Assembly: GCA_964036275.1 (NCBI GenBank)
Contig: OZ038438.1
Span: 8,686,978-8,750,977, forward strand
Reading direction: 5' to 3'
Length of the DNA stretch: 64,000 nt
Origin: Litoditis marina
Taxonomy: Eukaryota; Nematoda; Chromadorea; Rhabditida; Rhabditidae
The translations under genes and the position numbers were made by a program. Below the pieces are notes generated by a model. That model was given only the letters and a program-made list of their open reading frames with translations, made no database searches and was not told the DNA's origin. Below are positions 44,767 to 57,300 of the stretch, in pieces. The first letter of the stretch is position 1. The number at the start of each line of letters is the position of its first letter.

Positions 44767-47536
44767 TCATACAGCTGTTCCTCTTTCCAAATCATCCTGA
44801 AAACAAAATTATCATACAGGCAGATGTAAAAGACGTAAAACACAAAACTTACTCCTTCACTTATAATGCTGAGAGGCTGATTTGAACATTCAAGGTCGAC
44901 ATGTTAGTTTAGCTACCCTTATTTGATTTTTCAATATACTTGTCTTTTTGTCGTTCATTCAATTGAATCGACCCTTGCGAAAATTCACCAAATCGATTAT
45001 TCACGGATTATATTGAAAAGCACAAACCTTCAAATCTTCAGTATACTTTCCATAGTACTTCTCCAGTTTTTCGTTGAACTTCTTATTCTTTTCGTTAATG
45101 TAATCAATAGGAGCATCGGGGTCAAACATCCTTCTACGGTGAAACTGCTCGCGACGTTTCGCCCTTCAAATGCGATGAAAATCAATCACGATAGAGGCAC
45201 ATAAACAGAAGTAGCGAATTTTTCTGTTCGTGTTCATTGTTTCAAAAAATTTGAATTGCATATAATACATGATGAATAACTCACTGTCCCTTCACATCAT
45301 CTGCCAGTCTATCCATTGCACTTGAAGTTGGATAGTGCGCTCCTTGTATCAATGTATTCGCATCTGGGTAGAATTGATCCTCGCCGCTGAAATTATATTT
45401 GTATTACGAATTGATTCACAACTATGTGTTGGATATCCCAATAAAATTATTTTGCGCAGGTAACATACCGAGGAACATCAATGAGGACACTTGCAAACGG
45501 AACCTCAAACCGGTTACTTGTCATAGTCCACTAATGTTTTTTAACATTCAATTGTGAGTACTCCAAGTTAGAGCGACGATGTACACTAGGTCGCATAAGA
45601 ACACAAACTGTTGTATCCTTCTTTGTTAGCGATATTACAACTAACACAATTTCTCTCATTTTCTTGTACGACTCTCCATCCGGCTTCATGGCTGATGTCA
45701 TTCGGGAATGTTGTCGAAGCGTCATCTCATCATAGGCTGAAAAAGTGTACATTGAACTAACGAAAAACACTCGACATTTTGAGCATGAAGTGCTTCGAAT
45801 GGATAGTGGTGAATTTCAAAGAACATATATCTTCCATTCGAACAGCACAACAAACATTACACAATCAGAAATATGTCCTCAAACTCAAACAGCTCTGTAA
45901 ATCATGTTCAATCATTGATACTAATTGCACGAAGTTCCCAAAATAAAAATGATTGATATGAAATTATAGAGTATCAACTAATCATAATGCTTGGTCCGGT
46001 CATGTGCACCAGATTAAGCATCGAAATTCGAGCAGAGATAGGCTTTATAAATAACGTAATAACTATTGAAACGTACTGGAAAATCCTGTGTCTGGATTCT
46101 TCTTCCTCTTCCTTTTGTACTCGATTTTGTCGGCAACATCAGCCGGCATATTCAGGGCCTTGATTCTTTCGTAGTCGAGCCCATCTTCTTCGGCTTTCTA
46201 AGGAAAAACATCGATAATAACTGAACAACAAATACCTCAAAATGACTCAACCCACGCTGTTATATGCACATATTTCTGAAACATGAACATTTTTGTAAAA
46301 ACTTTAACCAAACAAAAACTATTCCACATACCTTTTTCTCCTCCATCTCTTTCAGTTCCCACTCTTGTCTAGATTTCTTCGCCTCGTAGTTTGAGGGCAA
46401 TTTCTTCTTCCTGTCCTCTTCCACGACTTGATCATGATTTTCTTTGCGAGCTTTTTGCTGAAAAAATATGTTCTGTACAAACGCGAGGTTTGTGCTAGAC
46501 AAACTAGAAAACAAGATCTTCTTCATTTACTTTTTATCCTTTCTACAAATTTTTATTCGTTGTGGTGGAATGGTGTAGTGGTTTAGGCGCCACCCACCAC
46601 ACGAAGGGTCACACGTTCGATCCCCACCACTGCCCAACCAAGGCATTCATCCCTTCGTGGGCGATAAATTGGTAGTAGTATGTCTACGAAAGTTGAAGCT
46701 TCCCGTGGTGCTCCGTGGCTGGATGGGGATGGTAGGCCAAATTCAGTCTGCCTTACAGAGTTTCCCTCTGAGACTGTCCCTTGCAAGTTCCGTAAGGAGC
46801 CTTGAAGAACAGGGGTAACTTTAACTTTTCCTTTTTTTTAAAGGATCTCTATCATTCCCATGTTACAGCTTAGAGCATAGGTAAAATACCCGGTCGAAGT
46901 GACGCTGACATATGCTCATTTTTTCTCTGATCCTAGAACTTACGCTTATTTTTGGAAGCGAAAACTGTTGGAAACGCGCTTTACAGGAGAAATAGTCACT
47001 TTTGTAGTGATACCTAGCCCCTTTTTGAGGATACATATGTTCATTTTAGTTGCACTGGCATTGAACTATTTTACCTATGGCTTAGAGTGAGTATATATCC
47101 CATGCACATCGTCACAAGAAACTGCAAAGTTGTTAAGATCAGCAGCCACGATTTAGTTTAACGTATGACTTACAATTAGAACCAAGTGTAAGAGACAACA
47201 TGCAGCGCAACTTTCTTAGAATATCAAACGCACGAAATCAGCAGTTAAAGTAAGGAACTAAACATCACGAATACGCTATTTTACATGTTCCACATAACTT
47301 TCATACTAAACGCGTGAGTGATATTATTAGGTGAGCGTAGACAATATACTTAAACTCAAAGACTCAGTAACTTATTCACAATAACGAATGGGGATTTAAA
47401 ACATGATGAACAGTGATGAGCGCGTAGTTATTCAACTGCCACTCACCCTCAGCTGATGTAGTTTCCGAAAGCGTTCATTGAAGTCTGGCTTTGCTGCGGA
47501 AGACGAGCCGGATGTAGATCCAGGTTGACCTAACAT
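44767..47536 (-). CDS. SYF2: Pre-mRNA-splicing factor SYF2
   Basis: Eight exons on the minus strand give 251 aa: 47536-47447, 46457-46332, 46197-46077, 45736-45648, 45530-45469, 45386-45285, 45163-45028 and 44796-44767. SYF2 belongs to the Prp19/NTC side of the spliceosome. Diagnostic stretches are [20 protein letters not shown], then [53 protein letters not shown] and the terminal LERGTAV. Length and order match the family. Exon 5 ([20 protein letters not shown]) is an insertion compared with vertebrate SYF2 but is phase-neutral with its neighbours. A 24-base, phase-neutral optional exon may exist at 44876-44853. An acceptor (ATTTATAG) lies 46 bases before the ATG. The stop is 67 bases from the next ATG on the same strand. 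Confidence 0.97.
46560..46850 (+). mobile_element. tRNA-derived SINE
   Basis: A tRNA-like head with an A-box-like GGTGTAGTGGTTTAGGCG and a B-box-like CGTTCGATCCCC at normal spacing, then an unrelated body and a run of eight T near 46840, a Pol III-type stop. The head does not fold into a clean tRNA and there is a long 3' body, so it is a SINE, not a gene. It lies antisense in intron 1 of SYF2. Confidence 0.65.
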
Positions 47537-48048
47537 TTCCACTTCTGGACCGGCTCTCAGAGATATAACTCAAGTCCACACCTATAAATAAAATGTAATA
47601 ATATAGGATCAACACCCATTGTGCTCGCTCCTTCAATTTCTTCAATAACTTTCACCAGCAAATTTAAAAGTACTGTTTACACGATGTCGTAATAATGGCG
47701 CTAACAAAAGGAAATATGAACATAGAAGACACTTTCATTGATGAAATCATGATCAGAACAACAAAATAATAATGAAAATGCGAACCCGTGCAAACATTCA
47801 AAATTTCCAAATTCACCAGCCGCAAATAATAAAGGACTGACAGTGCGATAGGGCACGCTATGCCAACTAATTTGATAGAACCCATGACAGATACAAAACG
47901 TTATACTAGAACAACAGTATAATATAATTTATGAATGAACACATGTAATAGTTAATAAAATAATTGTCATATGTTATATTCAAAAATTTTGTGTTCCTAA
48001 ATTCGAAATGCATACTATCGACCGATTCACTGAAGACAAAATACGATA
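47537..48048. other. Intergenic region between PMS2 and SYF2
   Basis: About 510 bases between the PMS2 stop and the SYF2 ATG, both on the minus strand. AT-rich, with no exon found. The acceptor for the SYF2 leader is at 47582-47583. It should hold the PMS2 poly(A) site and perhaps the SYF2 promoter. Confidence 0.5.
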
Positions 48049-51000
48049 TCAAACTGAAAGACTCAGTAGGTGACGCAGAGTCGGACGACCATGGGGACAA
48101 TTCTGAAGTAAATTATAAAAAGAAGTACTGATAGAATTTTTTGTCCAATCAGGTTTATCATCAACAAAACAGCTACTTCAGCAACTCTAAACGACTGATT
48201 GTTAATAATGTAATCGGTAATGATGGTTACTACGTTGAATTGAATTGTGAATTTTCGGTGCCCGATCGATAGCTGTCAAATCTAAATAACGACAGCTCAC
48301 CCAAACTAAAATCCACTATAGAGCCAAATCAGAACTAACTTAGCTTATTATTGGCACTGTTAGAATGTATTATGCTGAGTAGGTTGATAAGTTATTTCTT
48401 GTTTGAGACAAATTTTAAGTTATACATCTACTAGATCACGCTCAATTATCTAAATAAGAAGTATCATTAGACCAACATTCCTTATTGTACCGAATTCGTG
48501 AAGGAGAAAGATAAGCACTTGATAGAAACAAACAGCCTAAGACATTTTCCTGTCCTCGAAATTTTTTCTTTTAATGACGTATTATACATGGTGGATTCTA
48601 AAACTTACCCATGGTTGATCTAATGTCCCTAGATGAGCAACAATCTGAAAAAAAACACTGAAATATAATAGACATGGACATCAAAACAAAGCAGGTCAAA
48701 AATAACACCGAGTTATGGTACAACAAAAAAACCTTTCCCTTTAATCTGTTGTTATATTTTCAATTAGATAATGAACTTTCATAGACAGAGTCAAAGAACG
48801 GATAAGAAATAAAGGTAAGTAACTTGTTTTTTCCAGCAAAGATCACTTTGGAAAATTTTCGACAGAAATGTGCAGAAAAGGGGTGAGATTATCGTGATTG
48901 AGATCAAATTAGTATCAGAATAGTGAATTTAGACGAACCTCTTCCATGCGCTTGACTGTGAGAGTGGTACCGATCATAACAGACTTCCTACATGCTCTTG
49001 ATGCGAAAATCCGACGTAATTTGGAGGGCCTATACATTTCGCCCGGGAACTCGCTCACAACAGACAGAATCTCATCGATGTCTGAAAAAAAACCTTCACT
49101 GCGCCACTCCAGATTTTGGTTGAAAAGGTATTATTTGAAAGAATGAGACACAGCAATCTATGAGAGAACGAAAACATATACTCACCATTTTTGTCAAACT
49201 GCCAATTGTGCAATACCGGGATACAAGTTACAAACGCACGACTCCCTCCTTCGTCTGTAAAGAAAACGTGAAAATTAAACGAATGCGTAAACTAGTAAGT
49301 GCAGCTTTGTAAATAGAAAAACTATTTAAAAAAGCCTGAAATCCTACCCAGTTTCAGGGTAATTGAGAGCACATTCATTATTGCCATCCTTGTACGATAG
49401 AACACAGCGGGTGGCTGAAGCAATTTACACATATGTCTATGTTTCGCAGCATCAAGAATTTGTATTAGTTTGTTAACCAACCATTTTCTTTGAACTCGAA
49501 CTCGAAGCCATTGGCACGGAAAATATGTAGATTATCACGGATAACTCCCTCCTGTACTGCTCCAAAGTCCAGCGCAAGCGGCCTGAATGAATGAGACTCA
49601 AAATGGCTATAGAGAAACTAGCCAAACTGATTCGACCTAAAACATTTTAGTGGCTCGTAAAACTCATCTCGTAAATCGTAAGCTGGTTTAATACTATAAT
49701 AACACTCATCAGTATGGTGTTGAAAATCAATTATTGAAAGTAAACACGATACGTTTCCGTGATATATCGAGCTGTTCTTGAATTAATTTAAGAAGGAACT
49801 GAAAAAACAACACAGAAATTACATAAATTTTCTTCGGATGCACCCGTACAAATGGTAACAATCACAGAAGACGAGTTGCAACGAACCTGATGAGCCTTTG
49901 TGTCTCTACGTGCGCCTTCTTCTGGAACCGTTCGAAGTTATATTTCTCGTCACTCGCATGTTGGTCAATGATGAAGAGATGACTTTTGAGCCGCGTCACT
50001 ATGAATCCATTGTTGAACTGCCCGATCACCGACATCAGCGAAAAGTCAGATTTGCTGAAACCGAGAAATGCTGAAAGTTGCGGTATAAACTGATTCCACG
50101 TAATGTGAATGAGAACCAGTGTTTTCTGTAACTTTGCATGACCTTTTGTTGTGATGCAATTTTCGTGATACATACGTGCCTATAACTAGCCTTTTGATGA
50201 CACAAAATGTGTTCGCCAATAAGGTTAGCAAAATCGCAAATGACACTAGACTACACATGGCCTTGAGGACTTAACTAAATTACCTACTCCCCACTAACCT
50301 TAGCACCCGGCGAAGTTCCTCTTCAGCTGCACCATTTTCCTCCATACGAATCGCACTCTGGAAATCTCCCGAGGACAAGCCGCTGTAAAGAATTAAACTC
50401 GGTCAGGAACAAGCCACACTGCATTTATCAGCGTACCGTATAGTCGTCGCCAACGGAAAGGCGGGAGGGTACTGTATATCTTACTTTCCGCTGTGTACGC
50501 AAACACGTCTTCGATTCCAAAGCTTACCTGTTATGTGCTCTAGTAGCGCAGTGGTTAGCGCCCTGCTACCGAGCTTTTGCTCGCAGGTACGGCTCCGGCA
50601 AGAGACAGAAATGTATAAATTTGGCACTCACTATAAGTTCTTTCGCCTACCAATTGTGCGACTAATTTTTCCAAAACACATAGAAACAGTTAAGATCAAT
50701 ATATTAATGTTAACCAACTTCAATCATAACGTGAGACATTCCATTGAAGGTTGTGCGTACTGCACACAAATATATTAGTACATCAAGGAAAGCAAACCGT
50801 AACCGTGCAACGTGCATCAACTGGAAAACCGACAATGAAGCGCCAAATATGTATTGAACAAAACAAATTTTATGACTACCTCGACTCATTCTTCCTGTTT
50901 TTCTTTCCCCTGATGTCTTCCATCCGCTTGAATAGTTTGGAAACACTGAACCGAATCTGCAAAATTATATTGGTGCTGGCCGTACAAAGTTTCAACCGTG

Positions 51001-51196
51001 CAATGAGAAGAGGTCGTGTCCGTCCGCCCAATGTCCGAGGCGAACAGATATTGAGAATGTGCAGAGACCGAGATACTTGGATGGCCATAATGGAACACCA
51101 TATTGTAACAATATGAAGTGAATGAATAAATCTTGAAATCTTGAAGTAACAAGACCTAAAACTAAAAAATATAATCTTAGTCATATCCGCTGCTTT

Positions 51197-51265
<69 letters not shown>

Positions 51266-51278
51266 AAGAGAAATAGAT

Positions 51279-51321
<43 letters not shown>

Positions 51322-54300
51322 GATGAAGAGAGATAGAGATAGAGAGAGAGAGAGAAAGAGACGGAGTATAAGTAAAAAATGCCGCAAACCTTTTGTTGTG
51401 GTCGGAGAAAATTACCATGCTCGTCCAGCTGCGAACACACTGTTGTCTGTGATAAAGGTTTCTGAAAAACGGAAAGTGCACTACAAACTACAACTCCATT
51501 ACTTCAACACCTAGCAGCCACCAGTTTTATTCAAAAACAAGCATATAATTGATTGGATGTGCAGAAGGTTCGACTCGCACCTCTACTTAAACTGGGGTCT
51601 AACTCAAATTTTTGGATAAATGTTATGAATACCTAGCAAACAGCTGACTAAAATCTTTTTCATGGCTGACACTTTACGAACATGATTATCCGAAATTGTG
51701 CAAGTCCGAGACAAATAAGTTGAGTACCTCTTTCTTGATGGAAACAGAGCCACCCGCACGTAACTCATCGCTCGCCTCTGAGCGCTGCTCTTTATTGTTC
51801 ATACGACCCTCCAATCTACTCCACTCGTCCTCGTCTTGGATACTGTTTTCGAAACCGCGAGACAAATTCTTCAGGGCCGGTGGCGTGAAAAAACTTCGCT
51901 GTAAAATGGGATAGGTGAGGATGAATGCTATGCAATTGAAACCAACCAGTCATCGTGGGAACGATCGATAACTCCATTTTAGATGATATACATGTAGAAA
52001 ATGAATTACCGGCACCTGAACAGGAGCCTGGGGGCGAGCGAACAATGGACTGGGAGCATCAACGACAGCCACACGTTCCGTGGAGAAAGTATCCTCTGGC
52101 GAGGGGGAAACTGCAGATGCATCACCAGTTCTGGGCTCATCGTCATGGCAAACTGAATGACGACACATTGCGAGGTTCAACGCAGACCTATACGGTATCG
52201 CCGCTGTGTTTGTAGTTTGATACCGTTACGTCCAACCAAAGTGGTTAATTATGCTTCAAATAAAGGAACAGAATCACACAAGAAAAGAGTCGTTCCAACT
52301 GGCATTGAAAAATTACGGTCGATAGAGGGAGAGAGAGAGAGAAAGAGAGGTATAGTTCACTCACCAGGATCAGGATCAGCAGTTTGCTCAATTGCAGCAC
52401 TATGCGAGGAGTCCTCTCTTCCCCCTACTGGTTCTTCCACACTTTTTCTGTGCGGGGTCACTTTGAAGGCGAAAGACTCGAGAGTTTTAGCAACAGATGA
52501 CGGCTCTAGTCGATTTTTCTTGGGAAAGGGAGTCTGGAAAAGAAACAATGGAAATAACACACTTGGGTTATTCATAAACTAAGTGGGCAAAACTTCGAGG
52601 GGATACAACTTATCTCACAATTCTGTGTGAACCGTACAGTGAACATTCCAAAGGAGCGGTATAACTTCTCGTAAATATTCGTGAAAGGACTTAACTATTT
52701 GAAACTCAAACCCTTATATTACACCTAATGCTGATTATAGATGTGACTGGCACCAACCGGGTCCTCATTATTATTCCCGGCCATACGCTTCTTTGAATGC
52801 GACATACTCCTGAGAAGATCGAATACGCTGGGTACAGACGAAGAGAGTAGGCTCGGCGAGTTTTCGGCAATCGACGGGGTTGCTGAAAGGAAAAGGAGCC
52901 ATGGCCACACAGCAGTGACTGTTCTACAGAAAAGGAAGACGTTTTCGAGAATACCTGACAATTCATGATTTTGCACCAACAATGGTCAAATTTTATCGAT
53001 TATTTTTCCCGAAAATACAGCTTTATAAATATTTCCGACTAGTTGGAAAACTTGACTGGACTATGGCTCTGACAGGTAGACTGTAGATACGTGCTATGTT
53101 GACAGAAAATAATCAAAACCACTGCGAAAGCAGATTGACATCTCATTGATGTCCGCCTACGACTGTCGACCTGCACGAATCATACCTCAGTAAAGTTGTC
53201 AGAATAGCCAGAATATGAAAACTGGTTTTTTTTATGCCGAAAACAAGAATAGTTGCTCATTTTTCATGAGAAATTATTAATTTTCACGTGTGCTCGAACA
53301 CAGTCAGTCTAAAGTGTTCAGAAACACTTTTTTTTACATTCGGCGCAATGTTCTAAGTCTAAGCTTGTTGGTTACGACTGTCCATTTGAAAACGCAACTA
53401 TTTCGTCAAAGGCTGATGCCTGTATCACACCTTTCATGGTACTGGTAGACTGTCGATCCTGTACAGATGTGAAGCTGCCCAGAAGAGGCTGGAAGGTGGC
53501 TAGAATAGAGGCTCGAATAAGGGCAACCATCTCCTTCTCCTTGGAAAAGAGAACGGTACGCTTGTCCGGAGTCACATTGACATCAATCGACTCTGAAAAG
53601 ACGGAATCACTTTCAGAGAAAACGGTTTCGCTATCATCTCGACAGAGACATTTCTTCTTTCAAACTTTTAAAATTGGTTTCTTTTCCGAACTGATTAAAA
53701 ACGAATTTCCCGATATCAAGAGAATATAGAGAAACGGTCCCTTTACTTTTTGAAGTAGTTTTACGATAGAATAGAAGTGGTGGTTTTGAAAAGAGCACCA
53801 CAATAATTTTCGACGTGAGCATGCAGTTTTGCTTGATCTCTGCTAGATGTGCAACAAGAGACTAACCAGGAGGAACCTCAATGAAGAGCACCAGAGTGGG
53901 ATATTGCGCACGATTGTACTGCTGGTAGACTTCGTTCACTGCTCGACATACCTGAATAGAATCTACGCTTCGAGGGGCGATTCATCTAGTTCTCTACATC
54001 CCAGAGTAAAAACCCAGCCTCATTTTCTTCCTGTCACTGTACTATTTGTTTCACCCAGTTTCCATATTATTTTCCACTTCTAATTTTACTTTTTCACGTT
54101 TTATGTGCTCAATAAACAAATAAATCACTGTTTAAATCATGTAACCACTTCTTCCTCAAATAGCTCGACTCAATTAAGAAGACCGCCGTAATTATTCACA
54201 CCCAGTTGTGTTGGGGAAAATATTGGGGTGGTGAACCAGAGGGCTGGAGATAATACTTCTCCCCAATCTCACAACAGCCACGTACATGCATAACTCGCTC

Positions 54301-57300
54301 AGATAAAGAAACCTCAGAATATGTATATAGTCTGGTATACGATACTTCACTTATCATTAGCTCGACCTACTTTTGGGTGATCTACAGGTCGGTGATTCAC
54401 ATATAAAAACTGTCGATCCGCTGCACTTCTACCAAAACCTCGCTCGCACGAACTAACGAAACCACGCAATCTGAAAACGAAGCCGATCATTAACATGCAA
54501 AACTTGACTATTCTTTAGTTATGAATTGAATCGAGAGTTGTAACAGACGCGAAAAATAAAATAATATGCTGAGTGAATTTTTGGTTGTGTACCACATTCC
54601 ACGCAAAGAGTATAGGTCACTCATCGCTTTTGTGGACACGAACACAATATGCGACTCGTTGGTAAAAGCTGTAATAGATGTATTCAATAGAAGAAACTTC
54701 ATTTAGAACCTACTGAATTTTTTGATATTCGTCGATCTTGCTCGAGTTTAGACCATATATAGCACAGACATTCTCATCAGGAAATGTTGGAACAACTTCA
54801 ACCATCTTGTTCTTATCGGATCTGCCACCGAAAAGATTGGTCACCACCTGAACGAATAGCAAAATACAAAGTTGCGCTTTCGCTGTACAGGAAATAAGAT
54901 AAATGGATCACATACATCTTTTACACTCCCAGATCCAGTGGTGCAAATCAATTGTTTCGAAGTCCTGGAACAGATCACATTGAAATAAATCTTGAATGAT
55001 GCAAACGAAACCTCTTGAAGTATCTAATTTGATGTAGTTTGATGAAACCGTCCATCGTCTGTAAATGAAGTTCACGCCAACCCCCTCAACAATCAAATAA
55101 CTTCACAAACTTTTTATTGGTAAGTTACCTGACTCAAATCGACTGTTTTATAAATTCTCAAAACAGCTAATTAGTGAATTAGAGTCAAACTTCACGAGGT
55201 CAGAGATGCAACATACCCGCAGATAACATTGCTGCAACTGAAGCGAACTTCAGGACGAGATAATGCAAAACACTGCACGCAAGACAGCACACGACCGAGC
55301 TCCCGCTTGCTCGTTTTCTCAAACTCTTTTCGGCGTACGGGGAGAGTATGGAACAGATTTTCAATCAGAACTGTGGTGCCAATCTGGAAATTTGGAACTT
55401 TCGCAAGAGTATTGAGTGGTTGAACCACTTGATTTTCTTGTAATCGGCTCACTCAGAGGAAACCTCCCTAGGGCCTTCAGGCCTTCACATAAAATTTAAA
55501 ATCCTCAGAATTGAATAAAGTTAACTTGAGAAACATGCGTCAAACCAACCGGTCTTGCGATATTTGATTGCTCGGTGATACTTCCGTTGCGATCGAAACG
55601 TAGTTTGGTACCCAACAATGATGAGCGAGAGCGGGTAGTTATCGTCACCAAGCTGTAAACACATATAAATACATTAACCCAATGTGCCGTCAATGAAGTT
55701 TGTGCATGCGTTTGTGAAATGTACAGACAGATTTTATAACCGCTGTTACAGGATTGCTTTTTCTGCAACACACCTCACGAATTCACACAAAAGACCCATA
55801 ATCAAATTTAACTGACCTTAAGGCACACAGTGCATTCAAGGCTTCTCCTCGAAAACCAAGCGTGATCAAATCACGAAAATCCGAAAATTCCTTCAACTTT
55901 GACGTAGAATGGGGTTGACCTTAACACATTAGTTTAAACAAACAGAAATAGGGTTACCCAACTAAATCAAATTTCTCCCTCTCTTGCATTTGTGAAATTA
56001 CATCTGAAAACCGCCACGCTTGTCAGAAATGTCACCTCACGTGGCTCAATGGCATACACCAGTGAGGTTCGACTAGTCAACAAAAAGTAGTCCGTTTCCT
56101 ATTGAAACCTGAAAAAAAGTGAAAATTAATGATGATTTTGCATCGAAAATAAGCAAATTTCCTCGTTGTCGGCGAAACAGCAGCCCTTCTTCCGAGTGAG
56201 GGGCCGAGTGGTCGACAGGATGTGTGCGCGCTAGCACTCCAAACACCATGGTTCGATCCCACTCGGCGCGGTATCTTCATTGCGGACCGCATGAGCTGGT
56301 AATAAAGCTCACCCATGCCTCGTTTCTCATCTACGGACCCCACCTCTCTACGGATACTACAATGTGATCACTGTCTTGGTTGTATTTGTATGAATAAAGT
56401 AACACACGGCTGAAATAGTTGCCGTAAAAGATGATTATTATCTTCGATTCTTTTCTGACTTCGTGGAAAACTGTACTGGGGTGTGCTAAACGGGACAACG
56501 AGTAAAATGTTTGTATTTTCTATTAACATACTCACTTATACGGTGAAATATTTAAGTCTCACACAGTGAATTGAAGTCGTCCGGTTCAATGCCAGACCCA
56601 TCATCTATTACTTCGAACGAGTCGAATCCATTATTTTTCAGACGAATATCTGCAAACAGTAGAGAATGCATCTGACAGAGACAAGCAAAGAATCACTATA
56701 TTTAACTAACAGGAAAACCAAAACAACGACGAAGATTTTATTGTATATTTTTTTTGAATACATGTATGCTTTTACAATACTGAAAACATATTATGAACCA
56801 CATCCCCCTCGCCAACAGGATAGGGAACAGAGCGGGTGACAATTAGGCCAACAAAGATCGAACATATTCGGTAACCACTCACTTGGTAAAAGTGGATTTC
56901 AATATTGAATCGAGAAAACAAACTTGAATTAGTAAAAAGTGGGGGAACCAACAAATGTGTGAGTTGTATTTGGTTTGACCTCTATATCAGCAAAAAGTGA
57001 ACGATACGAATTGCTGTGATACTGTAGCAGTAGTATTCTGCAAAAATAGAACAATACCAATGTTGCACAGTGGTTCACGAAACCCGCATAACATTTCAGA
57101 AATCGCCGAAGGGTATTTCATGTGTACTTCAATGACATGCGTGCGTTATGAACCACTGTGCAACATTGGTATTGTTCTAATTTTTGCAGAATACTACAGC
57201 TACAGTATCACAGCAATTCGTATCGTTCACTTTTTGCTAATATAGAGGTCAAACCAAACACAACTCACACATTTGTTGGTTCCCCCACTTTTTACTAATT

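Noticed and set aside
44853..44876. Extra 24-base SYF2 exon
   Set aside because: It is phase-neutral with fair splice sites, but the direct join gives the conserved ending [13 protein letters not shown]. Kept only as a possible alternative exon.
46560..46635. tRNA gene
   Set aside because: A and B boxes are present but the arms do not pair well and an unrelated body follows, so it was called a SINE. The same applies at 50525, 56190 and 63400.
50751..51116. 121-codon plus-strand frame
   Set aside because: It covers a predicted minus-strand PMS2 exon and SINE-like sequence, and has no splice context or recognisable motif.
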